A DNA stretch of 46,540 nucleotides, from NCBI GenBank assembly GCA_018829565.1, contig JAHJTW010000238.1, positions 1 through 46,540 on the forward strand, written 5' to 3'. Position 1 is the first letter of the stretch, and the number at the start of each line of letters is the position of its first letter. The translations under genes and the position numbers were made by a program. A model generated the notes under the pieces. That model made no database searches. It was not told the DNA's origin and saw only the letters and a program-made list of their open reading frames with translations. Positions 31,465 to 43,740 of this stretch are shown in pieces. This DNA comes from a bacterium (GTDB lineage: Bacteria; Krumholzibacteriota; Krumholzibacteriia; LZORAL124-64-63).

Positions 31465-33327
31465 CTACCTCAGGTAGACGATCAGGCGGGTGGCGCTCCA
31501 GTCATCCAGCTGGAGCTTGCAGAAATAGGTTCCCGAGGCCACCGGGCGGCCGTGGGAATCGCTCCCGTCCCACTGGACGGTGAACTCGCCGGGGGAGTGC
31601 TGGCCGGTGTGGAGGGTCATCAGTTCCTGGCCCGTGACGCTGTAGATCTTGACGCTGGCCTGGGGTTGCCCGCCCTCCCAGGGCACCGGGGCCTGGAGGA
31701 CGGAATCTTCGGGGCGATCTTTGTCATCATCCCAAACAAAGGCCTCGCCCACCGAGGCGGGAACCTTGAACCGGATCTGGATCCGGTCCCGGAACGGGTT
31801 GGGCCAGCCGTTCAGCAGTTCGGGAGAGAGGGTCAGGCGGCTGCGGTCGGCGAAGGGATCGTCGCGTCGCCGGCCCAGGTCCGGGTCCACCATGGCTCCG
31901 GCCAGGTCCGTCGGTCCGGCGGAACCGGGAACCTGCGCGCGGGACAGGGTCGTCTCGCCGCGAAGGGTGCGGCCGTCCCCGTAACGTCCGGCCAGGGCGA
32001 CCGGTCCGTCGGCCTGAGCCGCCGTGTCGAGGGTGTCGAAAAGGTCGGGATCCAGGTCGTCGAACCACAGCTCCAGCCGGCCGGAATCCTCGTGGGACTG
32101 GAGGGCGGGCAAGAGCATCCAGGGCGCGGAAACGGGTTCTCCGCCGCGGACCAGCGCTCCGAAATCCCCGCAGTCCCAGACGACGGTCTGTTCGGCGCCG
32201 TCCGCCCCGCGCCAGACCAGCCGGGAGGGGTGTCCCAGGGGCAGATCCATGATCCGGAACAGGTCCGGATCCACCAATCGGCTCTGGCCAGCCGCCAGTT
32301 CGGTCCGTAGCACGAGGTCGCCGCCGGGGGTCGTCTCGGCCGCGAACGCGGGCGGTTCGGCCAGCCGGCAGGGCGAACAAAGGGCAGGAACGATCCACCG
32401 GGCTCGGCGGCCGCTGACCGGGTCGGCCACGCCCTCGTAGACCCGACGGGCCTCCGCCAGCAGGCCGGCCAGCTGAAGCCACGAATCCCCCGTGGCCACG
32501 ACCAGCGACAGGGGCCGGTCGGTCAGGTCGATCTCGAGAACGCCGTCCTCGGTGAACATCCGCGGGCCGGGGGACCCACCCGCATCCATCTCGTTCAGGA
32601 TCATGACGCCCAGCCAGGTTTCCGAGCCGGCGGCGCAGGCGCCGTCCTCCTCGCTCCCGGTTCCGGTCCCCGAGGTGGTCACCATGGCCTGGCCGCCCCA
32701 GGATCCGGCCTTGCCGGCGAGGGAGTGACGGGTGGCGCGGACGTCGGCCTCCACCCAGGGGCCGGCGGCCTCCAGGCGCAAGCGGGCGATGCCGTCGGCG
32801 CCCGGATCGGGAACGATGTTCAGGAACACGGCCGGTTGCAGGTGGGGATAGGCCCACCGGTAGATCTCCTGACGGAACTGCAGGCCCGCCCGCTGGAGCC
32901 GCATGGCGCCCATGGTGTCGCCGATGGCGGCGAAGTCCTCGTCCACGAGGCCGTCCTGGTCGTTGTCCAGTCCATCCAGGGGATCCTCGTCGACCCGGCC
33001 GTCCCGATCGTCGTCGGCCCCGGCGGCGAATCCGCGAAGACCGCCAGGGACGCCTTCGCTGGTCAGCTTGAAGAAGGGTTTCGCCTCGCCGGAACGGCGG
33101 GAGCGGCCGGCGGAACCGCCCGCGGCCAGGTTGCCCTGGAGCAGGGGGTCGTCGGATCCGGCCGCGAGGATCCGGAAGGAGCCGTCGGCCTCGAGCCGGA
33201 ACTCCATCTCTCCCTGGAGCTTGGAGGACAGCAGGGGGCGCGGGGCCGGAGCCCCGGAACGAGCGGGAGCCGGGACCGACAGGAAGGCCAGCAGGAGCGC
33301 GACCTGGATGCGGACGATCATCCTCAT
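31465..33327 (-). CDS. large secreted protein with calcium-loop and FlgD-like C-terminus
   Basis: The 620-residue product has a signal peptide (to about residue 25), an acidic segment with thrombospondin-type calcium loops (DDDRDGRVDED and DNDQDGLVDED, near 105-130), a long middle part with no family I know, and an Ig-like FlgD-type module of about 110 residues at the end (NGWPNPFRDRIQIRF, SGTYFCKL). It is exported, perhaps to the cell surface, by the same tail type as the EEP protein. The ATG at 33327 lacks a good ribosome site; a candidate -10 TAGTAT (33334-33339) lies only 6 bases upstream with TTGGCC 18 bases before it, so the message may be leaderless. Confidence 0.8.
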   Translation of the reverse strand: MRMIVRIQVALLLAFLSVPAPARSGAPAPRPLLSSKLQGEMEFRLEADGSFRILAAGSDDPLLQGNLAAGGSAGRSRRSGEAKPFFKLTSEGVPGGLRGFAAGADDDRDGRVDEDPLDGLDNDQDGLVDEDFAAIGDTMGAMRLQRAGLQFRQEIYRWAYPHLQPAVFLNIVPDPGADGIARLRLEAAGPWVEADVRATRHSLAGKAGSWGGQAMVTTSGTGTGSEEDGACAAGSETWLGVMILNEMDAGGSPGPRMFTEDGVLEIDLTDRPLSLVVATGDSWLQLAGLLAEARRVYEGVADPVSGRRARWIVPALCSPCRLAEPPAFAAETTPGGDLVLRTELAAGQSRLVDPDLFRIMDLPLGHPSRLVWRGADGAEQTVVWDCGDFGALVRGGEPVSAPWMLLPALQSHEDSGRLELWFDDLDPDLFDTLDTAAQADGPVALAGRYGDGRTLRGETTLSRAQVPGSAGPTDLAGAMVDPDLGRRRDDPFADRSRLTLSPELLNGWPNPFRDRIQIRFKVPASVGEAFVWDDDKDRPEDSVLQAPVPWEGGQPQASVKIYSVTGQELMTLHTGQHSPGEFTVQWDGSDSHGRPVASGTYFCKLQLDDWSATRLIVYLR

Positions 33328-33481
33328 GGCGTGATACTAGGGTCAATCCCGAAGCCGGGCCAAACCCCAAACCTCCGAATTCGGGGCGTCGCTGCAAACG
33401 CAAGACACCCGGCAGCTTGGCCAAACCCGGGGGAAACCGGCCAAGGGGGCGCGACCTCCCCCGGAAAGCCCTCACCCGTTA

Positions 33482-36109
33482 TCAGAATTCGTCCGGGGCG
33501 TCCGCCTCGGGTTGATCTTCATTGTTTTCAACGCCTTCGAGGTCCTCGCCGTCTTCAGGATCCTCGCTCCCCGTCAGAGAATCCCGGGGGATCTTGGCGA
33601 TGGAGCCCACGCGATCGCCATCGTTCAGGTTGATGATGCGCACGCCCTGGGTGTTGCGGCCCAGCTGGCTCACCGTATCCAGGGCGATGCGGATCATGAT
33701 GCCCTGGCGCGTGATGACCATCAATTCCTCGCCGGACTCGGTGTCGCGGATGCCCAGGAGGGGGCCGTTCCGCCGGCTGCACTTGATGGTGATCAGGCCC
33801 TTGCCCCCGCGGCGCTGCAGGCGGTACTCGCCCAGGGGGGTCCGCTTGCCGTAGCCGTTTTCGGTCACGGACAGCAGGTCGATCCCGGTCGCCTCGGGAT
33901 CCACCACGACCATGCCGATGACCTGCTCGTCTCCCTCGAGGGCCAGGCCCCGGACGCCGCGGGCGGTGCGGCCCATGCTGCGCACGTCGTCCTCGTGGAA
34001 CCGGATGGCCATGCCGTTGCTGGCCGCCATGATGATGTGGCTGTTGCCGTCGGTCTCGCGCACGGCCACGAGGTGCTCGCCCTCGAGGAGACTGATGGCG
34101 CGGATGCCGGCCTGCCGGGGGCGCGAGAAGTCGGCCAGCGGCGTACGCTTGACGATGCCCAGGTTGGTCGCGAAGGCGAGGTAGCTGTCCTCGCTGAACT
34201 CGCGCACCGGCACCACGGCGTGGATCCGGTCGCCGGGCTGGATCTGGATCAGGTTCACCAGCGGCTTGCCCTTGGACGTGCGGCCCACCTTGGGGATCTG
34301 GTGCACCTTGAGCCAGTACAGCTGGCCGCCCTCGGTCAGCACCAGCAGGTACTGGTGCGTCGAGGCGATGAACAGGTTGTCGACGAAGTCCTCGTCCTTG
34401 AAGCCCATCGCGGTGATGCCCTTGCCGCCGCGGCCCTGCTGGCGGTAGGTGTCCAGGGGCAGGCGCTTGGCGTAGCCCTGGTTGCTGATGGTGACCACCA
34501 TCGCCTCGTCGGCGATCAGGTCCTCGATGTTGATCTCGCCCTCGTCCTCCACGATCTGCGTGCGGCGCGGATCGGCGTAGGCCTCGCGCACCTCCCCGAT
34601 CTCCCGGCGGATGATGCCCAGCACCAGGTCGCGGCTGTCGAGGATGGCCCTCAGCTCGGCGATGCGGATCATCAGGGCCTGGTACTCGTCCTCGATCTTC
34701 TGCCGCTCGAGGCCGGTCAGCCGGGCCAGGCGCAGGTCCAGGATGGCCTGGGCCTGGATCTCGCTCAGGCCGAAGCGGGCCATCAGGGCGTCGCGGGCGA
34801 CGTCGGGGGAGGCGCTGGTCTTGATGATCTCGACGATCTCGTCGATGTTGTCCAGCGCGATGCGGTAGCCCTCGAGGATGTGGGCCCGCTCCTCGGCCTT
34901 GCGCAGCTCGTAGCGGGTGCGCCGGACCACGACCTCTTCCCGGAAGTTCAGGAACTCCTGCATGGTCTCGACGAGGCTCATGATCCGCGGCTGGTTCCTG
35001 ACCAGGGCCAGGTTGATCACCCCGAAGGTGGATTGCATGAGGGTGTGCGTGTACAGCTTGTTCAGCACGACCTGCGGGTAGGCCTCCTTCTTCAGGACGA
35101 TGACCACGCGCATGCCCTGGCGGTCGCTCTCGTCCCTCAGGTCGCTGATCCCCTCGATGACGCCGCCGCGCACCAGGCCGGCGATCTTCTCGATGAGGGT
35201 CGCCTTGTTCACCTGGTAGGGGATCTCGGTGACGATGATCTGGCTGCGGCCCCCGTCCAGGATCTCGGTCTCGGTGCGGGCGCGCACCACGACCCGGCCG
35301 CGGCCGGTGGTGATGTAATCGAAGATGCCCCGGCGCCCGTGGATGATCCCGCCGGTGGGGAAGTCGGGGCCCTGCACGTGCTCCAGGATCTCGTGCGGCT
35401 GCATGCCGGGGTTGTCCAGCAGGGCGATCAGTCCGTCGCAGATCTCGCCCATGTTGTGGGGGGGGATCTTGGTGGCCATGCCGACCGCGATGCCGTCGGA
35501 CCCGTTGACCAGCAGGTTGGGCACCTTGGAGGGCATGACCGAGGGCATCAGGCGCGAACCGTCGTAGTTCGGCACGAAGTCGACGGTCTCCTTGTCCAGG
35601 TCGCCCATCAGCTCGGTGGCGAACTTCGTCAGGCGCGCCTCGGTGTACCGTTCGGCCGCCGCGTTGTCCCCGTCCACCGATCCGAAGTTCCCCTGCCCGT
35701 CCACGAGGGTGTAGCGCAGGCTGAAGTCCTGGGCCATGCGCACCAGGGTGTCGTACACCGCGATGGTCCCGTGGGGATGGTAGTTGCCCGTCGTGTCGCC
35801 GGTGATCTTGGCGGACTTGCGGTACGGCCGGCCCGGCTGCAGGTTCAGGTCGTTCATGGCCGTCAGCACGCGCCGGTGCACGGGCTTCAGGCCGTCGCGC
35901 ACGTCGGGCAGGGCGCGGCTGATGATCACGCTCATCGAGTACTCGATGTAGCTCGTGCGCATCTTCTCGGCGATGCCCACGTCCAGGATCGTCTCGCCGC
36001 TGGAGCCCAGCGGGGGCTGGCCGCCGTCCCCCGGGGTCTCGTTCAGATCGTCGTCGGGTACGCCGGGAAGGTCGTCCCCGGGTCCATCGTTCCGGATGTC
36101 GTCGGACAT
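33482..36109 (-). CDS. gyrA: DNA gyrase subunit A
   Basis: The 875-residue product is the DNA-breaking subunit of gyrase: catalytic Tyr155 in ERYTEARL, and in the C-terminal propeller the GyrA box QRRGGKG, which marks gyrase and not topoisomerase IV. An acidic leader of about 45 residues precedes the usual start. The quinolone-binding segment reads [10 protein letters not shown] (111-120): the position of E. coli Ser83 is Ile116 and that of Asp82 is Thr115, while Asp87 is kept. The C-terminus is acidic ([12 protein letters not shown]), as in many gyrases. It follows gyrB by 24 bases in the same operon. Confidence 0.98.
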   Translation of the reverse strand: MSDDIRNDGPGDDLPGVPDDDLNETPGDGGQPPLGSSGETILDVGIAEKMRTSYIEYSMSVIISRALPDVRDGLKPVHRRVLTAMNDLNLQPGRPYRKSAKITGDTTGNYHPHGTIAVYDTLVRMAQDFSLRYTLVDGQGNFGSVDGDNAAAERYTEARLTKFATELMGDLDKETVDFVPNYDGSRLMPSVMPSKVPNLLVNGSDGIAVGMATKIPPHNMGEICDGLIALLDNPGMQPHEILEHVQGPDFPTGGIIHGRRGIFDYITTGRGRVVVRARTETEILDGGRSQIIVTEIPYQVNKATLIEKIAGLVRGGVIEGISDLRDESDRQGMRVVIVLKKEAYPQVVLNKLYTHTLMQSTFGVINLALVRNQPRIMSLVETMQEFLNFREEVVVRRTRYELRKAEERAHILEGYRIALDNIDEIVEIIKTSASPDVARDALMARFGLSEIQAQAILDLRLARLTGLERQKIEDEYQALMIRIAELRAILDSRDLVLGIIRREIGEVREAYADPRRTQIVEDEGEINIEDLIADEAMVVTISNQGYAKRLPLDTYRQQGRGGKGITAMGFKDEDFVDNLFIASTHQYLLVLTEGGQLYWLKVHQIPKVGRTSKGKPLVNLIQIQPGDRIHAVVPVREFSEDSYLAFATNLGIVKRTPLADFSRPRQAGIRAISLLEGEHLVAVRETDGNSHIIMAASNGMAIRFHEDDVRSMGRTARGVRGLALEGDEQVIGMVVVDPEATGIDLLSVTENGYGKRTPLGEYRLQRRGGKGLITIKCSRRNGPLLGIRDTESGEELMVITRQGIMIRIALDTVSQLGRNTQGVRIINLNDGDRVGSIAKIPRDSLTGSEDPEDGEDLEGVENNEDQPEADAPDEF

Positions 36110-36133
36110 GCTCCGCCTCTACTGCTTGGTAGC

Positions 36134-38483
<2,350 letters not shown>

Positions 38484-38512
38484 GCGGGCCTTTCAGGGGT
38501 CGGGATCCCGGG

Positions 38513-39673
38513 TCAGGACTGCCGTCGCAGTCTTCCGGATTCCACGCTCCAGGTTCTCGGGTCGCCCGGCAGCCGGCCGGCGACGTCGTCGCTGCGGGCC
38601 GTGGCGATGAACAGCTGGTGTTCACGGGATGCCATGTCCTGCAAGCGGTGGGACCGATCGCGGTCCAGTTCGCTGAAGATGTCGTCCAGGAACAGGACCG
38701 GGCGGATCCTCCGCTTCTGGAAGAGCACGTCGCTGCGGGCGAGGATCAGCGCGATCGCCGCCGTGCGGGTCTCTCCCTGGGATCCGAAACCGCGCAGGTC
38801 GACCCCGTCGAGGCGGACTTCCAGGTCGTCGAACTGGGGCCCGGCGAGGGGTCTACCCCGCTTGATTTCCAGCTCTGTAATATAATCGATTTCCCTGCAT
38901 ATTTCCTCCGCCAAGTCGTTTTTAGCTCCGGGAATTTCCGGCTGCGAGGCTAAAAATCCCCGGACGCTCTCGAGCCGGGGCCGATAAATCATCTCCAGTT
39001 TCAAGTCCTTGTCCAGCATGTTGTTGTGTGACAGCTGGGCGAAGGGTTCCAGCAGGCCGGCCTGTTCGCGCCGGCCGAGGCAAACGGTCGCGGCGCAGCG
39101 GGCGAGCTCCCGGTTCCAGGCTTTCACCTCCCGGCGGGTTTCCCTCCCGTCCGCGATCCCCCGCCGCAGGTCCCGCAGGAGGGCCGCCTTCTGCTTCAGC
39201 GCCCGCTGGAAGGAGCCCAGGTCGCGCAGGTATTCGGGGTCGATCTCGGCCTGGCCCTGGTCCAGGTACTGGCGGCGGAACTGGGGGCCGCCCCGGACGA
39301 GCTGGGAGCTTTCCGGGTTGAAGAAGACCGTCACCAGCTTGCCGACCAGGTCCGAGCGGCGGGTCACCAGTTCCCCGTCCAGGCGGAAACGCCGGTCACC
39401 GCCGCGGTCGATTCCGTAATCGCAGGTGAACGGGGCCCCGTCCTCCCCGGCGACGTCGAGATGGACGTGCAGGGCGTCGGCATGGAAGCCGATCAGGTCC
39501 TCGTTGCGGCTGCCGCGGTGGGAACGGCCCAGGGCGAAGTAGTTCAGGGCCTCGAGGAAGTTGGTCTTCCCTTCACCGTTTCGCCCCAGGACGAGATTGA
39601 CCCGGGGCGAGAACTCGAAGGCGTCGTCGTGCAGGTTCCGGAAGCCGGACAGGCTTGCCGCCAGGATGTGCAA
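38513..39673 (-). CDS. recF: DNA repair protein RecF
   Basis: The 386-residue product is an SMC-like ATPase: Walker A GRNGEGKT (30-37), signature SQGETRTAA, and Walker B PVLFLDDIFSELD. RecF guides RecA loading at gaps and belongs to the dnaA-dnaN-recF block. The start is TTG 39673, one base after the dnaN stop, with GGAG 6 bases upstream inside dnaN, so translation is coupled. Length is near the family average of 360. Confidence 0.96.
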   Translation of the reverse strand: MHILAASLSGFRNLHDDAFEFSPRVNLVLGRNGEGKTNFLEALNYFALGRSHRGSRNEDLIGFHADALHVHLDVAGEDGAPFTCDYGIDRGGDRRFRLDGELVTRRSDLVGKLVTVFFNPESSQLVRGGPQFRRQYLDQGQAEIDPEYLRDLGSFQRALKQKAALLRDLRRGIADGRETRREVKAWNRELARCAATVCLGRREQAGLLEPFAQLSHNNMLDKDLKLEMIYRPRLESVRGFLASQPEIPGAKNDLAEEICREIDYITELEIKRGRPLAGPQFDDLEVRLDGVDLRGFGSQGETRTAAIALILARSDVLFQKRRIRPVLFLDDIFSELDRDRSHRLQDMASREHQLFIATARSDDVAGRLPGDPRTWSVESGRLRRQS

Positions 39674-39674
39674 A

Positions 39675-40814
39675 TCAGTCTCCGGACAGCCGCAGCGGCA
39701 TCAGCAGGCAGAGCACGCCCGCGTCCTCCCCCTTCTCGTCCACGGGCTTGATCAGGGCGGCGCACTGTGGGTCGCGCAGGGAGATGGCCACCTGCTCGGT
39801 CCGGATGTTCTTGAGGATGTCCTGCAGGTAGGTGAAGTTGAACCCGATCTCCAGGGCGGCCCCGTCGTACGATACGGGGATCTCGTCCTCGGACTGGCTG
39901 CCTTCGGTGCTGCGGGCCGAAAGTTCCATGCGGCCGGCCTCGATGCCCAGGCGCACCTGGCTGGTCATGCGGTCGGCGGTGATGGCCACGCGCCGGATGG
40001 CCTGCGCGAAATCGGCCTTGTCGGCGATGACGTTCTTGTCGTTGTCGCCGGGAATGACGGCCTTGTAGTCGGGGAACGGGCCCTCGAGCAGCCGCACCTG
40101 CAGCACCGTTTCCCCGGCCCGGAAGGACAGCTGGTTCTCGGTGATGAACAGGGTGACCTGGGGCTCCTCGCCATCCTCGGTCTCCATGGCCGAGACGATG
40201 CGGGACAGTTGCCGCAGGCCGGCGGTGTCGACGATCAGGTTCTTCTCGCCGGTGAACTTCCAGTCCATGGCGCGCTCGCTGCGGGCCAGGCGGTGGGCGT
40301 CGGTGGCCACCAGGGTCAACTGGTCCGGGCGGATCTCCCAGAGGATGCCCATCAGGGCCGGCCGGCTCTCGTCGCGCGACACGGCGTAGGCGGTGTCGTT
40401 GATCATGTCGATCAGGATCCGGGCGTCGACCTCCAGGCCGTCCTTTTCCACCACCCCTTTCAGGGCGGGGTACTTGTCGACCTCCATGGTCTTCTCGGTC
40501 AGGCGGGTCTTGCCGCAGGTGACCAGGATGTCCTTGCCCTTCTGGGCCAGGGTCACCTTGCCGGGACGCAGGCTGCGCACGAAGGGCACGAGCTTGCCCG
40601 CGGGAATCGCGGCCCTGCCGTCGTCCTTGACCTCGACCTTGTCGGTGGCGGTGGTGATGGAGATGTCCAGGTTGGTGGCCGAAAGCTTCAACTTCCCCCC
40701 GGCGGTTTCCATGAGGATGCAGGTCAGCAGAGGCATCGGGGTCTTGGTCGGCACCACGTTGGCGATGATGTCCAGGGCCTTCTGCAGTTCTTCCTGCTGG
40801 ATCTCGAATTTCAC
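39675..40814 (-). CDS. dnaN: DNA polymerase III sliding clamp (beta subunit)
   Basis: The 379-residue product is the beta clamp, three repeated domains with the typical beginning KFEIQQEELQKALDIIANVV and the end VLCLLMPLRL. It encircles DNA and tethers the polymerase. The GTG at 40814 is chosen since GGAGG lies 8 bases before it and the family begins there; the open frame extends upstream into the spacer. It has its own promoter at 40868-40896 and lies between dnaA and recF. Confidence 0.97.
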   Translation of the reverse strand: MKFEIQQEELQKALDIIANVVPTKTPMPLLTCILMETAGGKLKLSATNLDISITTATDKVEVKDDGRAAIPAGKLVPFVRSLRPGKVTLAQKGKDILVTCGKTRLTEKTMEVDKYPALKGVVEKDGLEVDARILIDMINDTAYAVSRDESRPALMGILWEIRPDQLTLVATDAHRLARSERAMDWKFTGEKNLIVDTAGLRQLSRIVSAMETEDGEEPQVTLFITENQLSFRAGETVLQVRLLEGPFPDYKAVIPGDNDKNVIADKADFAQAIRRVAITADRMTSQVRLGIEAGRMELSARSTEGSQSEDEIPVSYDGAALEIGFNFTYLQDILKNIRTEQVAISLRDPQCAALIKPVDEKGEDAGVLCLLMPLRLSGD

Positions 40815-40867
40815 GACCTGATCCTCCGTCGGTGGTGTGGATTCGGAACTCGCGTTCGGGGATCGCC

Positions 40868-40896
40868 ATGATAGGAGAATCCCCCGGTGCAATCAA
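40868..40896 (-). promoter_or_regulatory. promoter of dnaN
   Basis: On the minus strand TTGATT (40896-40891), 17 bases and TATCAT (40873-40868). The expected start is about 45 bases before the dnaN GTG. It lies inside the dnaA-dnaN spacer, so dnaN, recF and the genes beyond can be transcribed apart from dnaA. Confidence 0.6.
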
Positions 40897-40899
40897 GTG

Positions 40900-41165
40900 C
40901 CTTCGGGTTGTCCGGAACTTCTCTCTCCTATCCTTTGATAGATAGTTCAATCGTAATAGATACAGGGGTCGGGGATAACAGGGACAAGTGCCGGGAAAGC
41001 CCTCCCGGAATCGTTCCTTCCCGATTGGACGGTTGCGGGGATGGGGACAGGGGGCGGACAAATCCCCGGGTTATCCCGATTATTCCCCGGACCGGACCGG
41101 GACGACTCCCGATCGGGGGATAGATCACCGCCATCCCCCCGGTTATCCCCGAAATTGTCCCAGGA
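40900..41165. other. dnaA-dnaN spacer with a cluster of variant DnaA boxes
   Basis: Several TTATCCC-type sites occur: TTATCCCCG at 40970-40978 (minus) and 41143-41151 (plus), TTATCCCGA at 41071-41079 and TTATTCCCC at 41080-41088. They deviate from TTATCCACA mostly at the two bases before the last. An AT-rich patch lies at 40933-40965. No gene is present. This may be a second half of a bipartite origin or a DnaA titration site. Confidence 0.6.
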
Positions 41166-42608
41166 TTATTTCTTCCCGCGCAGGCGCTCTTGCAGGTCCC
41201 GTACCGAACCCCGGAACCGGGGATCGGCCCCGATGTCCTTCTGGATCTTCTGACAGGCGTGCGCGACGGTGGAATGGTCCCGGCCGCCGAAGGCGCGGCC
41301 GATCTGGTTGAGGGAGGCACCGGTCATCTCACGGGCCAGAAACATCGCGAGCTGCCGGGCGCGGGCCAGGTCCTGGGTGCGTCGTTTGGACTTCAGCTGA
41401 TCGACCGAAACGTCATGGGACTTGCAAACAACTTCCATGACGTCGGCGATCCTCACAGGCCCGCCGGAATTTCCCCGGAAAAAGGAGGAGAGGACCTCGG
41501 AGGCCATTTCCAGTGAAATTTCCCGCCCGGTCAGACTCGCGAAAGCCAGGAGACGAATCAGTGCCCCCTCGAGCCGCCGTATGTTGTCGGTGATGTTCTC
41601 GGCGATGTAGCCGATGACATCGTCGGGAATGTAGATGTTGTTGACTTCGACCTTCCGCTTCAGGATGGCGATGCGGGTCTCCAGGTTCGGCGCCTGGATG
41701 TCGGTGATCAGGCCCCACTCGAAGCGCGACCGCAGCCGCTCCTCGAGGGTGGTGATCTCCTTGGGCGAGCGGTCGGAGGTCAGCACGATCTGCTTCTTCA
41801 GGTCGTACAGGGCGTTGAAGGTGTGGAAGAATTCCTCCTGGGTCGATTCCTTGCCGGCCAGGAAGGCGACATCGTCCACCAGCAGGACGTCCATCCCGCG
41901 GTACTTCAACTTGAACTCGGGCGTCCGGTTGTCCCGGATCGACCCGATGAGGTCGTTCATGAAGGTCTCGGCCGTCACGTAGCAGATCTTCTTGTGCGGC
42001 CAGTTCCGGGCGATCTCGTTGCCCACCGCGTGCATCAGGTGGGTCTTGCCCAGGCCGACGCCCCCGTGGACGAACAGGGGATTGAAACGGTCGCCCGGAT
42101 TCTTGGCGATGGCCGTTGCGGCGGCGAACGCCAGGTCGGTTCCCGAACCCACGACGAAGTTCTCGAAGGTGTAGTCGGGGTTCAGGTTGTAGACGCCCCC
42201 GGACCGGGGCTGGCGAGGCTCGACCACGACCCGCGCCGCGCCGGGCCGGTCCCCGGTCTCCTCGTCGTCATCGAGGGGAATGGGCGGGAAGGAATCCAGG
42301 AGGTCCTGCGGCAGGGGGGACGTGCTTTCCTTCACCTTCAACCCGAAGGAAATATCCTTGCCGAAATAATGCGTTCCGGCCTCGTTGAGGATGCCCAGGT
42401 GGTGCTCGCTGAACCAGTCCATGAAGAAGTGGTTGGGGCAACCCACCAGCATGTCCTCGGGGGCGGCACTCTCCGGTTCGAGAGGCAGGAACCAGGTGTT
42501 GAACGTCTGTTGGGCGACCTTTTGCCGGACGACATCCAGGATTTCAGGCCAGTAGGACTCGAGGTTCATCATGGAAGCCTGCGAGGTCCCTTTCCCGAGT
42601 TCAGACAC
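41166..42608 (-). CDS. dnaA: replication initiator DnaA
   Basis: The 480-residue product has domain I (ESYWPEILDVVRQKVAQQTFNTWF), a linker rich in acidic residues and proline, the AAA+ domain with Walker A GGVGLGKTH and Walker B VLLVDDVAFL, and domain IV with the DnaA signature GGRDHSTVAHA. It opens the origin and loads the helicase. The start is GTG 42608 with GGGGG upstream; an internal ATG pair at 42572 (MMNLESYW) is an alternative. Its promoter at 42770-42798 puts two perfect DnaA boxes in the leader, which suggests autoregulation. Confidence 0.98.
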   Translation of the reverse strand: MSELGKGTSQASMMNLESYWPEILDVVRQKVAQQTFNTWFLPLEPESAAPEDMLVGCPNHFFMDWFSEHHLGILNEAGTHYFGKDISFGLKVKESTSPLPQDLLDSFPPIPLDDDEETGDRPGAARVVVEPRQPRSGGVYNLNPDYTFENFVVGSGTDLAFAAATAIAKNPGDRFNPLFVHGGVGLGKTHLMHAVGNEIARNWPHKKICYVTAETFMNDLIGSIRDNRTPEFKLKYRGMDVLLVDDVAFLAGKESTQEEFFHTFNALYDLKKQIVLTSDRSPKEITTLEERLRSRFEWGLITDIQAPNLETRIAILKRKVEVNNIYIPDDVIGYIAENITDNIRRLEGALIRLLAFASLTGREISLEMASEVLSSFFRGNSGGPVRIADVMEVVCKSHDVSVDQLKSKRRTQDLARARQLAMFLAREMTGASLNQIGRAFGGRDHSTVAHACQKIQKDIGADPRFRGSVRDLQERLRGKK

Positions 42609-42769
42609 GATTTGCCCCCAGAGTTATCCCAAGGCCAGAAATTTTTTAAACCCAACAAATCAAACAATTTAGGCGAAATAATAACCGGGAAAAGCAGAAG
42701 TTATCCACAGAAAACCAAAAATGTGGATAACTTTTATTCTCCCCGAAACCACTTGTTCGCCACCCGGCG

Positions 42770-42798
42770 AAATTAGCATGACGGATCGGGGGCAGCAA
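42770..42798 (-). promoter_or_regulatory. promoter of dnaA
   Basis: On the minus strand TTGCTG (42798-42793), 17 bases, TAATTT (42775-42770) with TGC before it. The leader of about 155 bases contains both perfect DnaA boxes. Confidence 0.65.
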
Positions 42799-42968
42799 GG
42801 GTTTTTGTTGGGGGAATGTTCGGGCTCCTGACAACCGGTTGTTTTTGCGTAAGCTAGAAAAAGAAATTAAAAAAGCCGGGGTGGGTCCGCCCAACCCTGC
42901 GGGAAAAACCGCCGGGATCCCCGGCCCGCTGGAGGGTGTTCGGGATGGTGGATAACCCCGCGTTTTCC

Positions 42969-42997
42969 TTGACACTGGGGGGGGTGTTCATTAATCT
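42969..42997 (+). promoter_or_regulatory. promoter of rpmH
   Basis: TTGACA (42969-42974), a 17-base spacer and TAATCT (42992-42997) form a strong consensus promoter. It starts transcription about 30 bases before rpmH and can serve rnpA, yidD, yidC and jag, which follow closely. Confidence 0.8.
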
Positions 42998-43033
42998 TTC
43001 GCGGCTGAACGAAAATTCCAAAGGAGAGACTCC

Positions 43034-43168
43034 GTGAAACGGACATTTCAGCCGAGCCTTCTCAAGCGGTCCCGCCGGCATGGCTTTCGCAAGCGCATGT
43101 CCACCAAGGGCGGCCGCCTGGTGCTCAAACGTCGCCGCGCCAAGGGCCGCAAGCGCATTTCCGCTTGA
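43034..43168 (+). CDS. rpmH: 50S ribosomal protein L34
   Basis: The 44-residue product begins with GTG and reads [20 protein letters not shown] and on to [11 protein letters not shown], unmistakable L34. An AGGAG lies 8 bases before the GTG. It opens the rpmH-rnpA-yidD-yidC-jag cluster on the right side of the origin. It is slightly shorter than L34 of E. coli (46). Confidence 0.97.
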   Translation: MKRTFQPSLLKRSRRHGFRKRMSTKGGRLVLKRRRAKGRKRISA

Positions 43169-43223
43169 TTCCTGGAGATGAGGACCGCCGGCGCCGACAG
43201 GGCGCCGACAGGATGGCCCGGCC

Positions 43224-43616
43224 ATGAGCTGGCGGTCTTTGACAAGACAACGCGAATTCAAAGAGGTCTACGAGCGAGGCATCAAGAAAGTTGGTCGCTT
43301 CCTCGTAGTTTATCTGTTTGCCGCCGATGACCTCGCGTACGGGGTGGTGGCCAGCCGCAAGGTCGGCAAGGCCGTCCGCCGCAACCGGGCCAAGCGCCTG
43401 CTGAGGGAAGCTCGCAGGCTGGGAATCCTTGGCAGCCCCGAGGGCGTTGCAGGCATTCGGGCGCGATTCTTTCCGGATTCCGGCAAGGGTCCCGCCGCCG
43501 AACCCGGTCCCGCGGGCCTGTGGGTCGTCCTGGTGGCGAGGCAGGCCATCCTGGAGGCCTCCTCCCGGGATGTCACCGCGGAACTCGACCGGCTTCTGGA
43601 CGGGTCGGGGGGTTGA
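43224..43616 (+). CDS. rnpA: ribonuclease P protein component
   Basis: The 130-residue product has the RnpA core: [16 protein letters not shown] at the N-terminus and the basic signature [19 protein letters not shown], which contacts the RNase P RNA in tRNA 5' maturation. The C-terminus holds an additional loop ([16 protein letters not shown]) before the last helix. Start ATG 43224 has AGGA 9 bases upstream. It is in the normal place between rpmH and yidD. Confidence 0.95.
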   Translation: MSWRSLTRQREFKEVYERGIKKVGRFLVVYLFAADDLAYGVVASRKVGKAVRRNRAKRLLREARRLGILGSPEGVAGIRARFFPDSGKGPAAEPGPAGLWVVLVARQAILEASSRDVTAELDRLLDGSGG

Positions 43617-43740
43617 ACGAACGCCCCTGCGTCCGGGTCAGCCGACGGGTCACCCGGTCCGGCGGCCGGCGGGGAACCGGAAAGTCTTCCAAACCAGCGC
43701 AGACGGGCTCCGCCGTCATCATTTTCCAGGAGCCGGGCGC

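Larger units (their letters stand above)
42609..43020. other. oriC: probable replication origin (oriC) between dnaA and rpmH
   Basis: Two perfect DnaA boxes face each other, TTATCCACA at 42701-42709 (plus) and at 42722-42730 (minus), with weaker ones at 42624-42632 (TTATCCCAA) and 42947-42955 (minus, TTATCCACC). An AT-rich stretch at 42638-42690 is a good candidate for the unwinding element. Genes diverge on both sides, dnaA leftwards and rpmH rightwards, as at many origins. No gene lies in these 400 bases. Confidence 0.8.
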
